Of a DNA stretch of 64,000 bases, positions 11,216 through 22,203 are shown in pieces. Position 1 is the first letter of the stretch, and every line of letters starts with the position of its first letter. The position numbers were made by a program, and so were the translations under genes. The notes under the pieces are model-generated. The model did no database searches. It worked only from the letters and a program-made list of their open reading frames with translations, and was not told the origin of the DNA. Source of the DNA: Sorex araneus (Eukaryota; Chordata; Mammalia; Eulipotyphla; Soricidae); assembly GCF_027595985.1 (NCBI RefSeq), contig NC_073313.1, positions 103,403,552 to 103,467,551 of the forward strand. The letters run 5' to 3'.

Positions 11216-11925
11216 CAAGAAAAGCTAACTTTATACTCAGTGAATACTACATTGCTTACCACTGGGAAGAGGAATGGATTGTGGGATGAATGAGCAGGTA
11301 GAGTCCTTTTGGTGCTCAAACAACACTATATCATTTAGTGGAGAGAGTAGTGACAATTGTAGACATAGAGAGGTGTGAGGCTAAACCCCTGAAATTCAGT
11401 ATTACAAATCAATGATAAGTTATTGGGGGAAAAATTGGGCCCAGGATAGCTGAGTGGTCAAGCCCATGCCTTGAAAGTGTGAGGCCATAAGTTTCATCCC
11501 TGGCATTCGTTTACATTTATTTAATGAGATACATGTCATTTGGTATCCTCAGTGTCACCAATAAGTTTGAAATCTCTGAGAGCTGTGTATGAGCATTGCA
11601 GCTAACATGTTTGACTTCCAGTGAACACTACAATCAATCGTGCCTCTCCTGGCAGGCACTGCAACCAAAATGTCTGAACATCAAAACCAACAGTGGGTTA
11701 CCTCTGCTCATCAGCAACAAAAAATTAAGAAAGATATGGGGAATACATTTTCCTAAAAATTTTAAATGGTGATTAAAATGTGAATGTCTATAATTTTCCC
11801 TTTGATTCTGATTCAGGTTGACTGAGGTGGGACACAGAAATTTTCATTTTTATTGAACTTCCTCGTGAGTCTGATGTAGGTGACTGCAAACGCAACTTTT
11901 AAAACGCTAAATTCTTGAATACTAT
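11216..11925. other. Intergenic, no gene recognised
   Basis: Contains an ID-like fragment near 11440-11510 and a type F-like fragment near 11610-11680 (GTGAACACTACAATC, GGCAGGCACTGCAACC). Otherwise plain. Confidence 0.4.
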
Positions 11926-11927
11926 TT

Positions 11928-12042
11928 ATTGGGGGGACACACCCAGTGATGATCATGAGTCTATGTAGTTCCAAGGATCAATCTCAGGGTTGCAATTGCA
12001 ATGCATATACTCAGCCCTTTGAGCAATTTACCAGACATAATA
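11928..12042 (-). repeat. Type A SINE, diverged
   Basis: GGGGGGACACACCCAGTGATG to the CAGCCCTTTGAGC head region, reverse orientation. Confidence 0.6.
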
Positions 12043-12074
12043 CTAGTTTTTGTATACAAGTACTCACTAAATAT

Positions 12075-12345
12075 CTTACGAGCTAGGAAAATAGCTCAAC
12101 TGAGATGAAGCATATGCTCAAGGTTGTGATCTTTGAACCAAATCCCTTCCTCCTCAGTACTACTCGGCTTAACTCTGGTGTCCCCTATGCCCTGTTGTGA
12201 TTCAGCACCATTTGGCCATGCAGTATTGCATCACTGTCCCATGTACCTGTTCCCCTACATCACTGGAAGAAGTATAGCTATGATAGGCTCGGTGCACCGC
12301 CTTAAGTACCATTGGGTACTTAAGTACATTGACCACTGTAAAAAA
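12075..12345 (+). repeat. Possible type D SINE, very old
   Basis: GAGCTAGGAAAATAGCTCAA could be a decayed tRNA head. The body is only loosely alignable. Confidence 0.3.
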
Positions 12346-12591
12346 TGTTGAACACTAAATATCAAACTACAAAATTAGTAGGTCACACACCATCCATCAA
12401 ATTGCCTTTAGAGTTAAAAAGGAAGTTGCGTTGATGGGTATAATTTATTATTCCAGGAGTAATTTTACTAATTACAAATTTTAAAGCAATCTATATATTT
12501 TTATAAATTATGATTCTCTCTGAAATCCATAATAAAGGTAAAATCATATGACATGCATTTCAACCTCCTGAGCAATTTTAGATAGTTTGTG

Positions 12592-12765
12592 GCACTGGAG
12601 AAATGGTACAGCAGGTAAGACTCTTGCCTTTCACACGGTTGACTCAGGTTCGATCCCCAGCACCCCATATGGTTCCCAAAGCCCTGCCAGGAGTGATTCC
12701 TGAGGACAGAGCCAGAAATAATCCCTGAGTACAACCAGGCATGGTCCAAAAATTAAAAACAATAT
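12592..12765 (+). repeat. Type A SINE
   Basis: GGCACTGGAGAAATGGTACAG, B box GGTTCGATCCC, CCCCATATGGTTCCC, body and A-rich tail. Confidence 0.9.
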
Positions 12766-12944
12766 AAAATAAAAGTTTATATTTTCTTCAGATATATATC
12801 CAGAAACAGAATCCTTGGATATGTGCTATTTCTGTTCTGAACTTCTTGAGAAATCTGCACACAGCTTTCCTTAATGGTTGTACCAATTCTAACCAACAGA
12901 TTAAAAGGATCCCTTTTCTCCAGATCTTAAAAATGTATTTCTTG

Positions 12945-13085
12945 TGTTTTAAAGAAAAAAACTTTTCAGGAAGTTGTCCTCTACCTTAAGATTTTCTTAG
13001 CTGATTTGGTTTCTTGCTGCATATTACATAATTATTCAATAAGCTGTAACTTTACCTCTAAATATTAAATACTTGTAGATATTAT
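12945..13085 (+). repeat. Local duplication, copy 1 (intergenic)
   Basis: It matches 16624-16769 with few substitutions and short indels, sharing GATTTTCTTAGCTGATTTGG and TTCTTGCTGCATATTA. It sits inside an antisense L1, so this copy is an insertion there. Confidence 0.85.
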
Positions 13086-13317
13086 GCTCAGAGTGCTGGG
13101 GAATGGCAAGCTATGCTTGGTATCTAACTCCGTTCATCACACTTCCTATGCACATACTCTACCACTTCAGCCACATCCCCTGCCCCAATTATCTTTATAA
13201 AATTACAAATACAGTTGGTTTGAGTTGATTTCTCATTGAGGTTTTGATTTTCAACTCACTGAAATTGATGATGAGAGTTTCTATGTGTCTGTGAGCCATT
13301 TTATTTTTTGTTTGTTT

Positions 13318-13465
13318 TGCTTTTGCTGTTTTAGGGTAACACCCAGAAATTGTCAGGGTTTAACTCCTGGCACTGTGCTTAAGAAACACTCCTTGGTGGG
13401 GTTGAATCAGGAGTATGCAAGGCAAGTGCCATACCCACTACACTATCTTTCCTGCTCCAGTCTTG
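13318..13465 (-). repeat. Type A SINE
   Basis: GGGTAACACCCAGAAATTG through CCACTACACTATCTTTCCTG. Confidence 0.8.
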
Positions 13466-13734
13466 GGCCATTTGTATATTTTCCTTGGTGAAATGTCAAT
13501 TTCTATTATATGCCCATTTTTCAGTTGGGCTGATTGTTTTAGGGTGTAGATTTGGGGAATTTTAAACATATATGGTTTGATATTAACTTTCTGAGGCGTA
13601 TGATTTGTATTCATTCGACTACATTTTCATTGATAATTTCTTTCACTGTGCCTTTCTGCTTGATGCTGTGCCAATTGTTTATTTTTTGTTTCTCTTGATT
13701 TAATAATAATTTTATTGTTTAAAAAAATCACGAG

Positions 13735-13882
13735 GGCACACCTGACAATGCTCAGGAATTACTCCTGGCTTTGCTCTCAGGAGTTACTCCTGGCAGTACT
13801 CATGGAGTGCTAGAGATGAAACCCAAGTCAGCAACATGCAAGGTAAATGCCCTACCCGCTGTACTATTGTTCCCTCCAAAAT
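13735..13882 (-). repeat. Type A SINE
   Basis: GGCACACCTGACAATGCTCA through CCTACCCGCTGTACTATTG. Confidence 0.88.
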
Positions 13883-14055
13883 GCCCAATATCTTAAAATT
13901 GAATAGTTTAGTGGTGTTCTTTTTAGCATGCCAACACCAGCACCACCATAAATTATTATAGGAAAACTATCATTTTTAAGGTATGGAGTGATTTAACTTG
14001 TACAAAGCTTGTGAGAATTTGGAAGTAATATTTTAAGATTATTTAACCAAATTAA

Positions 14056-14226
14056 TTTTTTTGACTTTTTGGGTCACACCTTGCAATGCACAGGGGTTAC
14101 TCCTGGCTCTGCACTCAGGAATTACTCCTGGCGGTGCTCAGGAAACCATATGGGATGCTGGGAATAGAACCTGGGTTGGCTGCGTGCAAAGCAAATGCCC
14201 TACCCACTATGCTATCGCCCCAGCCC
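14056..14226 (-). repeat. Type A SINE, little diverged
   Basis: CTTTTTGGGTCACACC through GCTATCGCCCCAGCC. A probable short TSD (CCAAATTAA-like) flanks it. Confidence 0.92.
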
Positions 14227-14227
14227 C

Positions 14228-15699
14228 CCCCAAATTAAAATTCTAATGGATTTATCTAATGTTCCATTAATCTTCTTAAAATTTTGCCATTAATAGTCCT
14301 TCATCTAGAAGCAATTAAAAAACTCTTAGAAAAGATTAAATCAAATTTTAGGACTTTACTGATTTTATTCTGATTTATCATAGATGTATGTTAGCAATCA
14401 GCAAACAAATAGTTTTGACACTAATAGTCTCTGTTTTCAGTTTAATAGTATTCTTTATCTAGTGTTACAGGATTTACTATTAACAATTTTCATTTGCTCT
14501 TAAATAGATCATAAACTAATACCCAAAACCTTTACACTTTTCAAAGTTCAATTCCATGAATAATTAAGTGATCATTGTGTGTAATGTGCTACTTAATACC
14601 AGGTACAGTCATGGGAAGGGGTGCATAGATGAATAATCAAGCAGTTATAGTGTAATAGAAAGGCTTGCATATGTATTGTGCATCTGCTGAGATTTAATCA
14701 GGTTTACTGCTGATTCTCTATATTCCTCCTCTCTATTGACTGGAGTTCACTCTTGATTCAATCACAACACTGTATTTGCAATGACTAAGCACAAATCAAG
14801 AAATGGGCAGGGGTTGCAGAGAAAAGACTGGGGTAGAAATGGTTTTGCAGTTCACTTCCTTCAACAATATTTCCTTTTAACCTGCTTCTCTGACATTCTG
14901 TTCCCTAGACTCAGGATTTTTTGATTCCAGACTGCTTCTTTTGAACTTCAGTCTTCTATTGCACCTACCTTCCTTCTATTGCTTCTGCTTCCCTGACAGC
15001 CTGATGCTTGTTTGTCTAGTTCTCTGACTCTTGGTCCAATCATATTCCTCATATCTCTATCATGTCTGTTGATTTACTCGACCAGTCCTTGGCACACACT
15101 GCAATCTCCCCATTCCAGCAACTTGCCCAGACCAACTGACCCCATAGCAATATACATCCAAGTGTTGCTAAAGTCCAGTGTACTCCTGATTAAAAACAGT
15201 TCATGTTACAGTAAAGGAAACTATGAAATAAATCTATTTATACATTTGAAAAAGTAAAAATTTAAATTTTAAATGTTAAAAATTAAACATTGAATTGTCT
15301 TCTGTCACAATGTAATATTTGGGGAAATTTAATGGAATGTACTGACTCAAGTATTAATCAACAAATTTTTGCGTATCGCTATATTCCAGGTGTTGTACTT
15401 GAATGGAAAGGATCTAGCCACGAAAGTAGGTTTATTTTTCAGCGAATAAACAAGGTGGCATAAAAGAGTCCTTGGGGAGTCTGGTTAGAAAAATTTCATA
15501 AAGAAATAAAGGGAAAAGAAGCTGTAAATCAAGTCTACTAATGCTATAGCAACTATGGATCTCAAATTATTCCCAGTTGAACTGGTTGACAGTATTTTAG
15601 CTGAGCTGGGGAAACCAGTTTGGTGTTTTAGGTATTCTGAGAGAGGTGACTTTCAGCCTTGTCACGTGGGATTCCCAAGAGTCCAGTTCCTCATTCCAA
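14228..15699. other. Repeat-poor stretch upstream of RNF128
   Basis: No SINE, L1 or LTR is recognised, in contrast to the rest of the window. It may contain regulatory sequence; no specific element is identified. Confidence 0.45.
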
Positions 15700-16048
15700 A
15701 TCACTCCATGTTTATGAAAGTGCATTAACTGGAACAGTAAAAAAGAAAAAAAAAATTGTCAGTCCAATCCTGATAAGTTGACATGTGGAATAAAGTTGAT
15801 GAGGCTATTTATTGCTAAGATAATCCTGGTTAAGGGTTACGTGTGTGTACAGTTGGAGGAGGAGCTAGCAAAGGGGAATGTAGATAAGTAAAGTGAAATA
15901 GAGCTTATGTTGCTAGAGGTGAGATCAGTTACCTACTTGCAACTGAAATTTCAGACTTCTGCTTAGCGGGTACCTGAGTGAACAAATGCTGACTGAGAGC
16001 CGAAACTATCAGCAGCTCCCTTAATTTTTACGTTCAAATGAAGAAGCA
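15700..16048 (+). promoter_or_regulatory. RNF128: Presumed RNF128 alternative promoter and 5' UTR
   Basis: The sequence before the first coding exon is repeat-free and has few CpGs, so there is no CpG island. No convincing TATA box lies near the start. An AGATAAG (GATA-type) motif is at 15882-15888. The boundaries are arbitrary; only position supports the promoter call. Confidence 0.35.
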
Positions 16049-16052
16049 ATGA
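16038..16052 (+). other. Short upstream ORF (M-K-K-Q-stop) overlapping the RNF128 start
   Basis: An ATG 11 bases upstream of the RNF128 start opens a four-codon frame. Its TGA overlaps the main ATG as ATGA (16049-16052). If the transcript includes it, this geometry could lower or couple initiation at the main start. The transcription start is unknown. Confidence 0.5.
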
Positions 16053-16457
16053 ACCAGAAGAGTAAGTTTAGTTGTTTTCAGCTGCTTGTCATTTTTACCT
16101 TTTTATTTAAATTCACAGCTTCATTTTTATTTGATGCCTATGTGACTGTGACTTATCTCAATACAACCAGCAACTTTACTACAACAGAGACATGTGAATG
16201 TGGTGTTTATGGATTAGCCTCACCAGTGGCTAATGCTAAGGGAGTAGTGGGCATCCCTAAGGACGAAAGCCCACTAGCCTGTGACCCCAATACTGAGTTT
16301 ACTGAAACTGGTAAGCCCTGGATCGCGCTGATAGAAAGAGGTAACTGTACGTTTACCGAAAAAATTTTAAACGCGGGCAAAAGAAACGCTGACGCTGTTG
16401 TGATTTACAACGCTCCTCCAGAAGTTGGCAACCAGACATTGCAGATGGCAAATTTGG
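16049..16457 (+). CDS. RNF128: RNF128 (GRAIL) alternative first coding exon, short-isoform N-terminus
   Basis: It encodes 136 full codons plus one base of a split Gly codon (phase 1). It begins MNQKSKFSCF, has a hydrophobic signal peptide at about residues 9-26 (QLLVIFTFLFKFTASF), then YVTVTY, ETCECGVYGLASPVANA, KPWIALIERGNCTF and NADAVVIYNAP. This matches the N-terminus I recall for human RNF128 isoform 2. RNF128 is a type I membrane E3 ubiquitin ligase of the secretory and endosomal system: an N-terminal PA domain captures substrates, and a cytoplasmic RING-H2 domain acts in T-cell anergy (family knowledge). Only the signal peptide and the first part of the PA domain are here; the transmembrane and RING parts lie in later exons outside the window. 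Sequons are at N38, N42, N99 and N128. NAPPEVGN is one residue longer than human NAPETGN. The start context is moderate (G at -3, A at +4). Confidence 0.95.
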
Positions 16458-16463
16458 GTAAGT
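16458..16463 (+). other. RNF128: RNF128 intron 1 splice donor GTAAGT
   Basis: A perfect consensus donor directly follows the conserved ATTTGG end of the exon. Reading on unspliced reaches TAA after two more codons. The phase-1 split in Gly fits the GAVDIV junction known from both human isoforms. Confidence 0.9.
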
Positions 16464-16623
16464 AATAATCAACTCCCCCAAAGTGCTAATTAATGACTTT
16501 GTTTATCTTATTTCCATCTAGAACTACTCTCAGCTCTGGCAATGAAGTTGTGAAATAACTGTTCTTTAATTTTTCTTGCTGAGTTGGAATTGCTTTTCTA
16601 TTCATTAACATTTATAATTAATT

Positions 16624-16769
16624 TGTTTCAAGAAAATAGCTTTTCCGGAAGTGGTCCTCTTTACCTTCAGATTTTCTTAGCTGATTTGGTTTCTTGCTGC
16701 ATATTATATAATTATTCAACAAGCTGTAACTAATTTTACCTCGAAATATTAAAGACTTGTGGATATTAT
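16624..16769 (+). repeat. Local duplication, copy 2 (RNF128 intron 1)
   Basis: Partner of 12945-13085, same orientation, about 170 bp after the RNF128 exon. No third copy was noticed in the window. Confidence 0.85.
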
Positions 16770-18231
16770 AATTTCATTGTTAATTTGTACTTTCCAGTTT
16801 TATTCATTTTCTCATGCGAAGAGGAAATTAAATGGATTTAAGTATGTGGTAACTGCTAAATTTATTCCTTATTAAGATAAAATCATGGCATATTGTAATA
16901 AATTGAGACTACTACATGAAAACTACTCTGTAAGAAACATTTTGAAAAGGATAAACAGTAGAACTAGAGTATCACTGTAATTCACATCAAAGTAAAGATT
17001 TTCCCTAGGAAAGTTTACCTTTCACTTCAGTAAATAAAATCATACATTTATTAACTTAAAATTTCAACCTCTCAAAATTTCAAAAAATACTGTTTTTTTA
17101 ATTAAAAAAAATATTTTCTAAGTAAATAAACTTCTGCATATTTGTATGATTTGAGTGCTGGGGATATAACCAGAAGCTCAAACATGTGCATTATCACTGA
17201 GCTATACCCCTGGCATCCATAAGTAAATTGTCTTCAAACCAGCACAGAAATAGACTTCTGGCACAAGTTTTATACACTGTGCATTAGTAGCAGTACTATT
17301 TTGGACCACAGGCTTGGCTAAAAATAGAAAATAATTATTATTTCAAATAATTGGAGAACTTATAGAATACAATATCGCTATAAATTGGTATTACCACTAC
17401 CGAATTTGACCTCTGAAAATTTAATAAAACTAAATTAAATGGACTTCATAATTGTAAAGGAGAGAAAATTAATTTTGTGTTAAGTGTAGTATGATTATTG
17501 GAACATTCCAGGTTGTAAAAGCATCAATATGGAAATTTAGTACTAATATTTGAAGAAGAAATTTTTTGTTTTTCTAAGTATTACAAAAACAGGTGGAGTG
17601 GTCCTTCACCAGTAAAAAATCATTATAAGTGTACAAAACTCTCCTTGCTACCTTTTGTACCATCTCCTGGATATTGTAAAATGTGGGGGGAAAATGCAAA
17701 TTTTTCTTTTGAAGAGCATTTATATACATTCCCTGAATATTGCAATTTTTTACAATTAATTTTAATCCTTATAGAAATAAAATGAAGCAGGTTTCTAAGG
17801 AAAGTAAAAAGGTAAACATGTTCTAAGGAGTCTACTTCCTTTAACGTGACAATTTAGGATATTCCGGCTTTGCAGAATTTTATAGGGACAGTCACATTTT
17901 GGTTATTTTCTTGCCTGTTTTTTAAAAGTATAAATAGTTTGAAACTGCAGAACAGTCTTCTTATCAAAATTTGCTTTACGATGTGCAGGAGTGGCCAACA
18001 TCTGGAGGAATGTAGGTACGCATCCATTTACTTAATTTAAGATCTACCAAAGGTAACTTACATTAAATCTAGCAAAAGGGTGCACACACTACCGTCTTAA
18101 TGTTTGGCTCTGAACAGTTTTAAAAAAGAAAGCAGTTACATTGATCATCCAAGATACACTTCCAAGTAATCAAGGATACATAATTAATTCTATTAATCAT
18201 TTCTCATGTAAGTATACTTTGCTTTCTTCGT
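16770..18231. other. Intron sequence, mostly unique
   Basis: AT-rich. One reverse ID-like tRNA fragment (TGAGTGCTGGGGATATAACC to GAGCTATACCCCTGGCA) lies at about 17148-17220. Confidence 0.4.
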
Positions 18232-18398
18232 TTGGTTTGTTTTGGAGCCACACCCAGCACTGCTCAGGGCTAACTCTTGGCTCTGCACCTGGGATCACTC
18301 CTGGCAGAGTAGGGAGGCATATGGGACACTGGGGTTTGAACCTGGATTGACCACATACAAGGAAATGCCCTGTCCTCTATACTATCTCTCCGGCCCAT
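18232..18398 (-). repeat. Type A SINE
   Basis: GGAGCCACACCCAGCACTGC through ACTATCTCTCCGGCCC. Confidence 0.9.
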
Positions 18399-18495
18399 AC
18401 TTTGAATTTTAAATCTCCCTTTCCTTCCATACAGCACAGTTAATGTAATGTCTAATAGTGATACTACAATACTGGTTGACATACTTCACATACTT

Positions 18496-18530
18496 GTACT
18501 CCAACCAATTGACATATTTGGTTGGAGTAC
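18496..18530. repeat. Perfect 13-bp inverted repeat, 9-nt loop
   Basis: Arms GTACTCCAACCAA (18496-18508) and TTGGTTGGAGTAC (18518-18530), loop TTGACATAT. It abuts an ID-like fragment. Confidence 0.95.
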
Positions 18531-18628
18531 AGCACTTGTGGCACCAAAGTTCACAGTGCCCATTGCCAGGGATAGAACTTAAAGCCTTGCAAGGCAGGTG
18601 ATCTACCATTAAGTCACATTCAGCAGTC
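18531..18628 (-). repeat. ID-like tRNA-derived fragment
   Basis: CAGGGATAGAACTTAAAGCC and ATCTACCATTAAGTCACATT read in reverse as a tRNA-like head. Confidence 0.45.
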
Positions 18629-19124
18629 CACATAAAAACTTTTTTAAAATACAGCATGTGATAAAAACACTCAGATTTTTAAGTTCAAAAAGACATATAC
18701 CAAGTTACATCAAGAATTGGGTTTTTTAAGATAAAGGCAAAGACACATATAAAGTCACTCAGACCAGGTTTATCAGTAGAAATCCTGTAGGTTATGAGAG
18801 TCATATGACAAATTCATAATTCTAAAAGAAAAAATCTTTCAACCATTAATACTACCGCCATATTGGGAAAGACTACTAAAATGATGCCTGCTTCTTGCTA
18901 TGACCCTGGTTCAACTCATATTCTCTTCTTTAGACATTATAAGATAGGATTATAGATTTGGTGATCCAGGAGGTTTCATGTAATCACTGCCTTTTGATTT
19001 TTCAAGTATTTCATCTTTTATTTTAAATGTTTGTGCCAGAATATCTCTAATAACAACCTTAGTGATTAGACCAGTAAACCAGTATTCTATATTGATAATG
19101 GAAATAAATTACATATGTAGCTTC
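18629..19124. other. Intron sequence without recognised features
   Basis: AT-rich, no gene or clear repeat. Confidence 0.4.
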
Positions 19125-19215
19125 ATTTTTTACAGTATTTTTTACTGAATCACCATGAGATTAAATATTACAAAATTATACATGATTGTGTTTCAGTTAT
19201 ACAATGTTCCTTAAG
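19125..19215 (-). mobile_element. Short L1 3' end
   Basis: TTACTGAATCACCATGAGAT and TTTCAGTTATACAATG are the complement of the local L1 3' terminus. Confidence 0.7.
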
Positions 19216-19594
19216 GCAGCTTTTGGTTCCTTAGAAATCTTTTGCAACTTAAGCTATTTCCCAGGAATCTTTTTCTCTTGGTGAAAAAAAATCTGTGACT
19301 CCTTTCTGAGGGTCTCTCCAGTGAATGACTGATGTGGTCTTTGTACAGAATCTGCAATTAACTCAAATTTTTCGATAAATGGTCTCAGACTTCTTGTGCA
19401 AATGGTAACTAATGAACTATCACTTCAGTAAATTAGTCTTGGTGCCACCCTAGATGAAAGATGATTTAAAATTCAAACTAGTAGGGTAAAACTCATGGAT
19501 TCATCAAAATATGAGACACTGAACTATATCTTTATTTTTGTTAGCTTAATCTTATCCTTTGTGTGAATCTCTAATATCAGCTTAAAACATATTG

Positions 19595-21245
19595 TTTTGT
19601 TTTCTTATTTATTTTATTTATTCTTTATTATAGTGTAGGTAATGTGGCTATAGTGTTGTTAAGGTATGATATTGATGTACAAAGTCACTGCCTTTTCTCC
19701 AGTACCTATGTGTCCAAGACCCTTCACCAGTCTCCACTTCTAGTCTGCCTGTTCCTCTTAGCCTCCTCCAGGGTATCTTTTAATTTTCATCTCAGTTTCA
19801 TTCTAGTTTGATGTAGTCCCACTTGTTTACTCCTCCACTTGGCAACCACAGTTCTAAATTCAAAGTCCAAGGGTAATGTTGTCATTAGATATTATCCTGT
19901 CCCTTTCTTTGTTTCTGTACATGTCATATATAAGCGAGATAATGCAATATTTGTCCTCCCCCTGACTTATTTCACTTAATATGCTACCTCTGTCTCCATG
20001 AAAATTGAGGAAAATATCAGGATTTTATATTTCTATAGCTAAATAATGATATATATTCCATTGCGTGTGTATAAAACAGCTTCCTTATGCATTCATCTGT
20101 TGTTGGGTGCTTGGGTTGTTTCATCTTTGTTATTGTGCTTAGTGCTCCAATAATCACAAGTATTTATCTTTTGAGTTATTATTTTTGTGTTCTTGTGATT
20201 GATGCAAGAAGTGGATTCACCGGGTCATATGAATCTGTATTCTTACTTTCTTAGAAGTCTCCATATTTTCCATAAAGGCTGAAGCAGATGATGTACGCGC
20301 CAATTAGAATCCCTTTTTACCATATCCCTGCCAACACTGCTTGGTTTTTGTTGTTGTTGTTTTGCTTTTGTTTTGGGGCCACAACACGCAGTTCTCAGGG
20401 CTTACTCCTGGTCTGTGTTCAGGATCATTCCAATCAAAGCTCAGAGGATCATTTGTGGTGCTGGGTTTAAACCCAGGTCAAGAGCCTTACCTGCTATATT
20501 CTCTCGGCCCCTCACCTCCCCATTTGTTGATATGGCTATTGGTTTTGTTTCTGTTGAACCTGGGAGTGTTTAATATATCTTGGATATAAGCTGTTTTTGA
20601 TGTATGGTGTGTGAATATTTTCTCCAATTCAACAGGGTATCTTTTAATTTTCATCCCAGTTTCTTTCTACTTTTCCCTTTGTTTTCCTTGCCAGTGGAAT
20701 TCAATCACTGAAGACACTTCTGAGATCCATATCCTGTCAAGTCATACCTATGCTTTCCTAAATGTATGCTAAGAATTCTGGTCTAATATTTCAAGATCTT
20801 CAATCCATTTTGAATTAATTTTTGTGTATGGTGGGAGATAGGGGTCTAGTTTTATGTTTTGCGTGTGGTCTTCCAGTTTTTCCAGCATCATTTGTTGAAG
20901 AGACTTTCTTTGTATCACTTAATGCCCCTAGCTCCTTTGTCATAGATTATCTGTTTATATATGATTGGCCATTGTTAGCCTTTCAAGTCTATTCTATCAG
21001 TCAGAAATTCTGTTTCCATTCTAGTGCCATACTATTTTATTGTAATACATTTACAGTATAGTTTGAACTCGGGGTGACTTTTGTCTCCTATTTTCCTTTC
21101 CCTCGCAATTGCTTTGGCTATTCAGGGAATTTGTACCTTTTCCTTTTCTCCACTTCCTCTTTCATTCTTTCCCACTTTCTTCTACCTCTTCATTCTCTCA
21201 GTGCCACATACCAAGTTAGGCCATACTAGCCTTTTGAAATTTTGG
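19595..21245 (-). mobile_element. L1 fragment, antisense (3' UTR and end of ORF2)
   Basis: 3' UTR complement (GACCCTTCACCAGTC), then ORF2 complement (TGACTTATTTCACTTAATATG, ATTCATCTGTTGTTGGG, CAGCATCATTTGTTGAAGAG). Interrupted by a SINE; frames broken. Confidence 0.8.
20345..20512 (-). repeat. Type A SINE inside L1
   Basis: GGGGCCACAACACGCAGTTC to TATATTCTCTCGGCCCC, splitting the L1. Confidence 0.85.
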
Positions 21246-21269
21246 GTCTTTTAACTTTTTACTGATATC

Positions 21270-21530
21270 GATGGACTGGAGCCATAGCACAGCATATAGG
21301 CCTTGCACATGGCCAACCTGGGTTCGATTCCTCCATCCCTCTCGAAGAGCCCGGCAAGCTACTGAAAGTATCATGCCCGCATGGCAGAGCCTGGCAAGCT
21401 ACCCTTGGCATATTTGATATGCCAAAAACAGTAACAACATGTCTCACGATGGAGACGTTACTGGTGCCCACTCAAGCAAATTGATGAACAACAGGATGAC
21501 AGTGCTACAACAGTGCAGTGCTACAATTTA
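21270..21530 (+). repeat. Type B SINE
   Basis: ACTGGAGCCATAGCACAGC, B box GGTTCGATTCC, CTCTCGAAGAGCCCGGCAAG, ATATGCCAAAAACAGTAACA and a GACAGTGC tail. Confidence 0.92.
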
Positions 21531-22055
21531 TATCAATATCCTTCAATCAAAGATAGTAGAAACCTACCTGACCAGTAAAATTAGTTAGAAAAGTGTTTAA
21601 AACTTATTGCAGCAATGCAGAATGGACACCATGAATAATATGAGGCATCTCAGGAAGAGAGTATGAAAAAAGTCTTTGAATTCCTTTATATTAGTGGTTT
21701 TCAACCATGAGTTTAGACCTGTTCCAGTTCTCAGAAACTTTCTTTTAGTAAAAAATTATTGCCACTAAATGCATGGTAAACCTGGATTAAGTAGCAGTAC
21801 TTCTGTGAATGCTTACTATAAACAATGTGTTTTATTTCTGCCTTAGTGGTACATGAAATATACCACTTATTTAGCAGATGTAAAGGGGTTGAAAACCATT
21901 CTTCTAGATGACTTGGGAGAGGGTTTAAGAAAGCAAGTCATTGACCAGTTGTTCCAATTTGCCTGAGACTGGAAACCTTCTTCGCCAAAACCAGGAAATT
22001 CCTGGGAAAATGTGGGTGCTTTGTTCAGTCTAGATGGATTAGTTCTTTGCTTTCC
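21531..22055. other. Intron sequence without recognised features
   Basis: No clear repeat or coding signal. Confidence 0.35.
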
Positions 22056-22203
22056 TTTGTTTGGAGTCACACCCAGCTGCTATTCCTGGCTCTTCTCAGG
22101 GATTATTCCTGGTGGTGTTTGTGGTAACACGTGGTGCCAGGGATTAAAATACGGTTAGCTGTATGTGAGGCAAACACATTACCCACTGTAACATGACTCC
22201 AAA
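22056..22203 (-). repeat. Type A SINE, internally deleted
   Basis: GGAGTCACACCCAGCTGC to CCCACTGTAACATGACTCCA. Confidence 0.82.

Larger units (their letters stand above)
12778..13720 (-). mobile_element. Old L1, antisense, interrupted
   Basis: Eroded ORF2 end in reverse (12778-12944), resuming at about 13195-13610 (TTTTGATTTTCAACTCACTG, GTGAGCCATTTT, TATGCCCATTTTTCAG). It is split by a 141-bp segment duplicated elsewhere and by SINEs. Confidence 0.6.
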
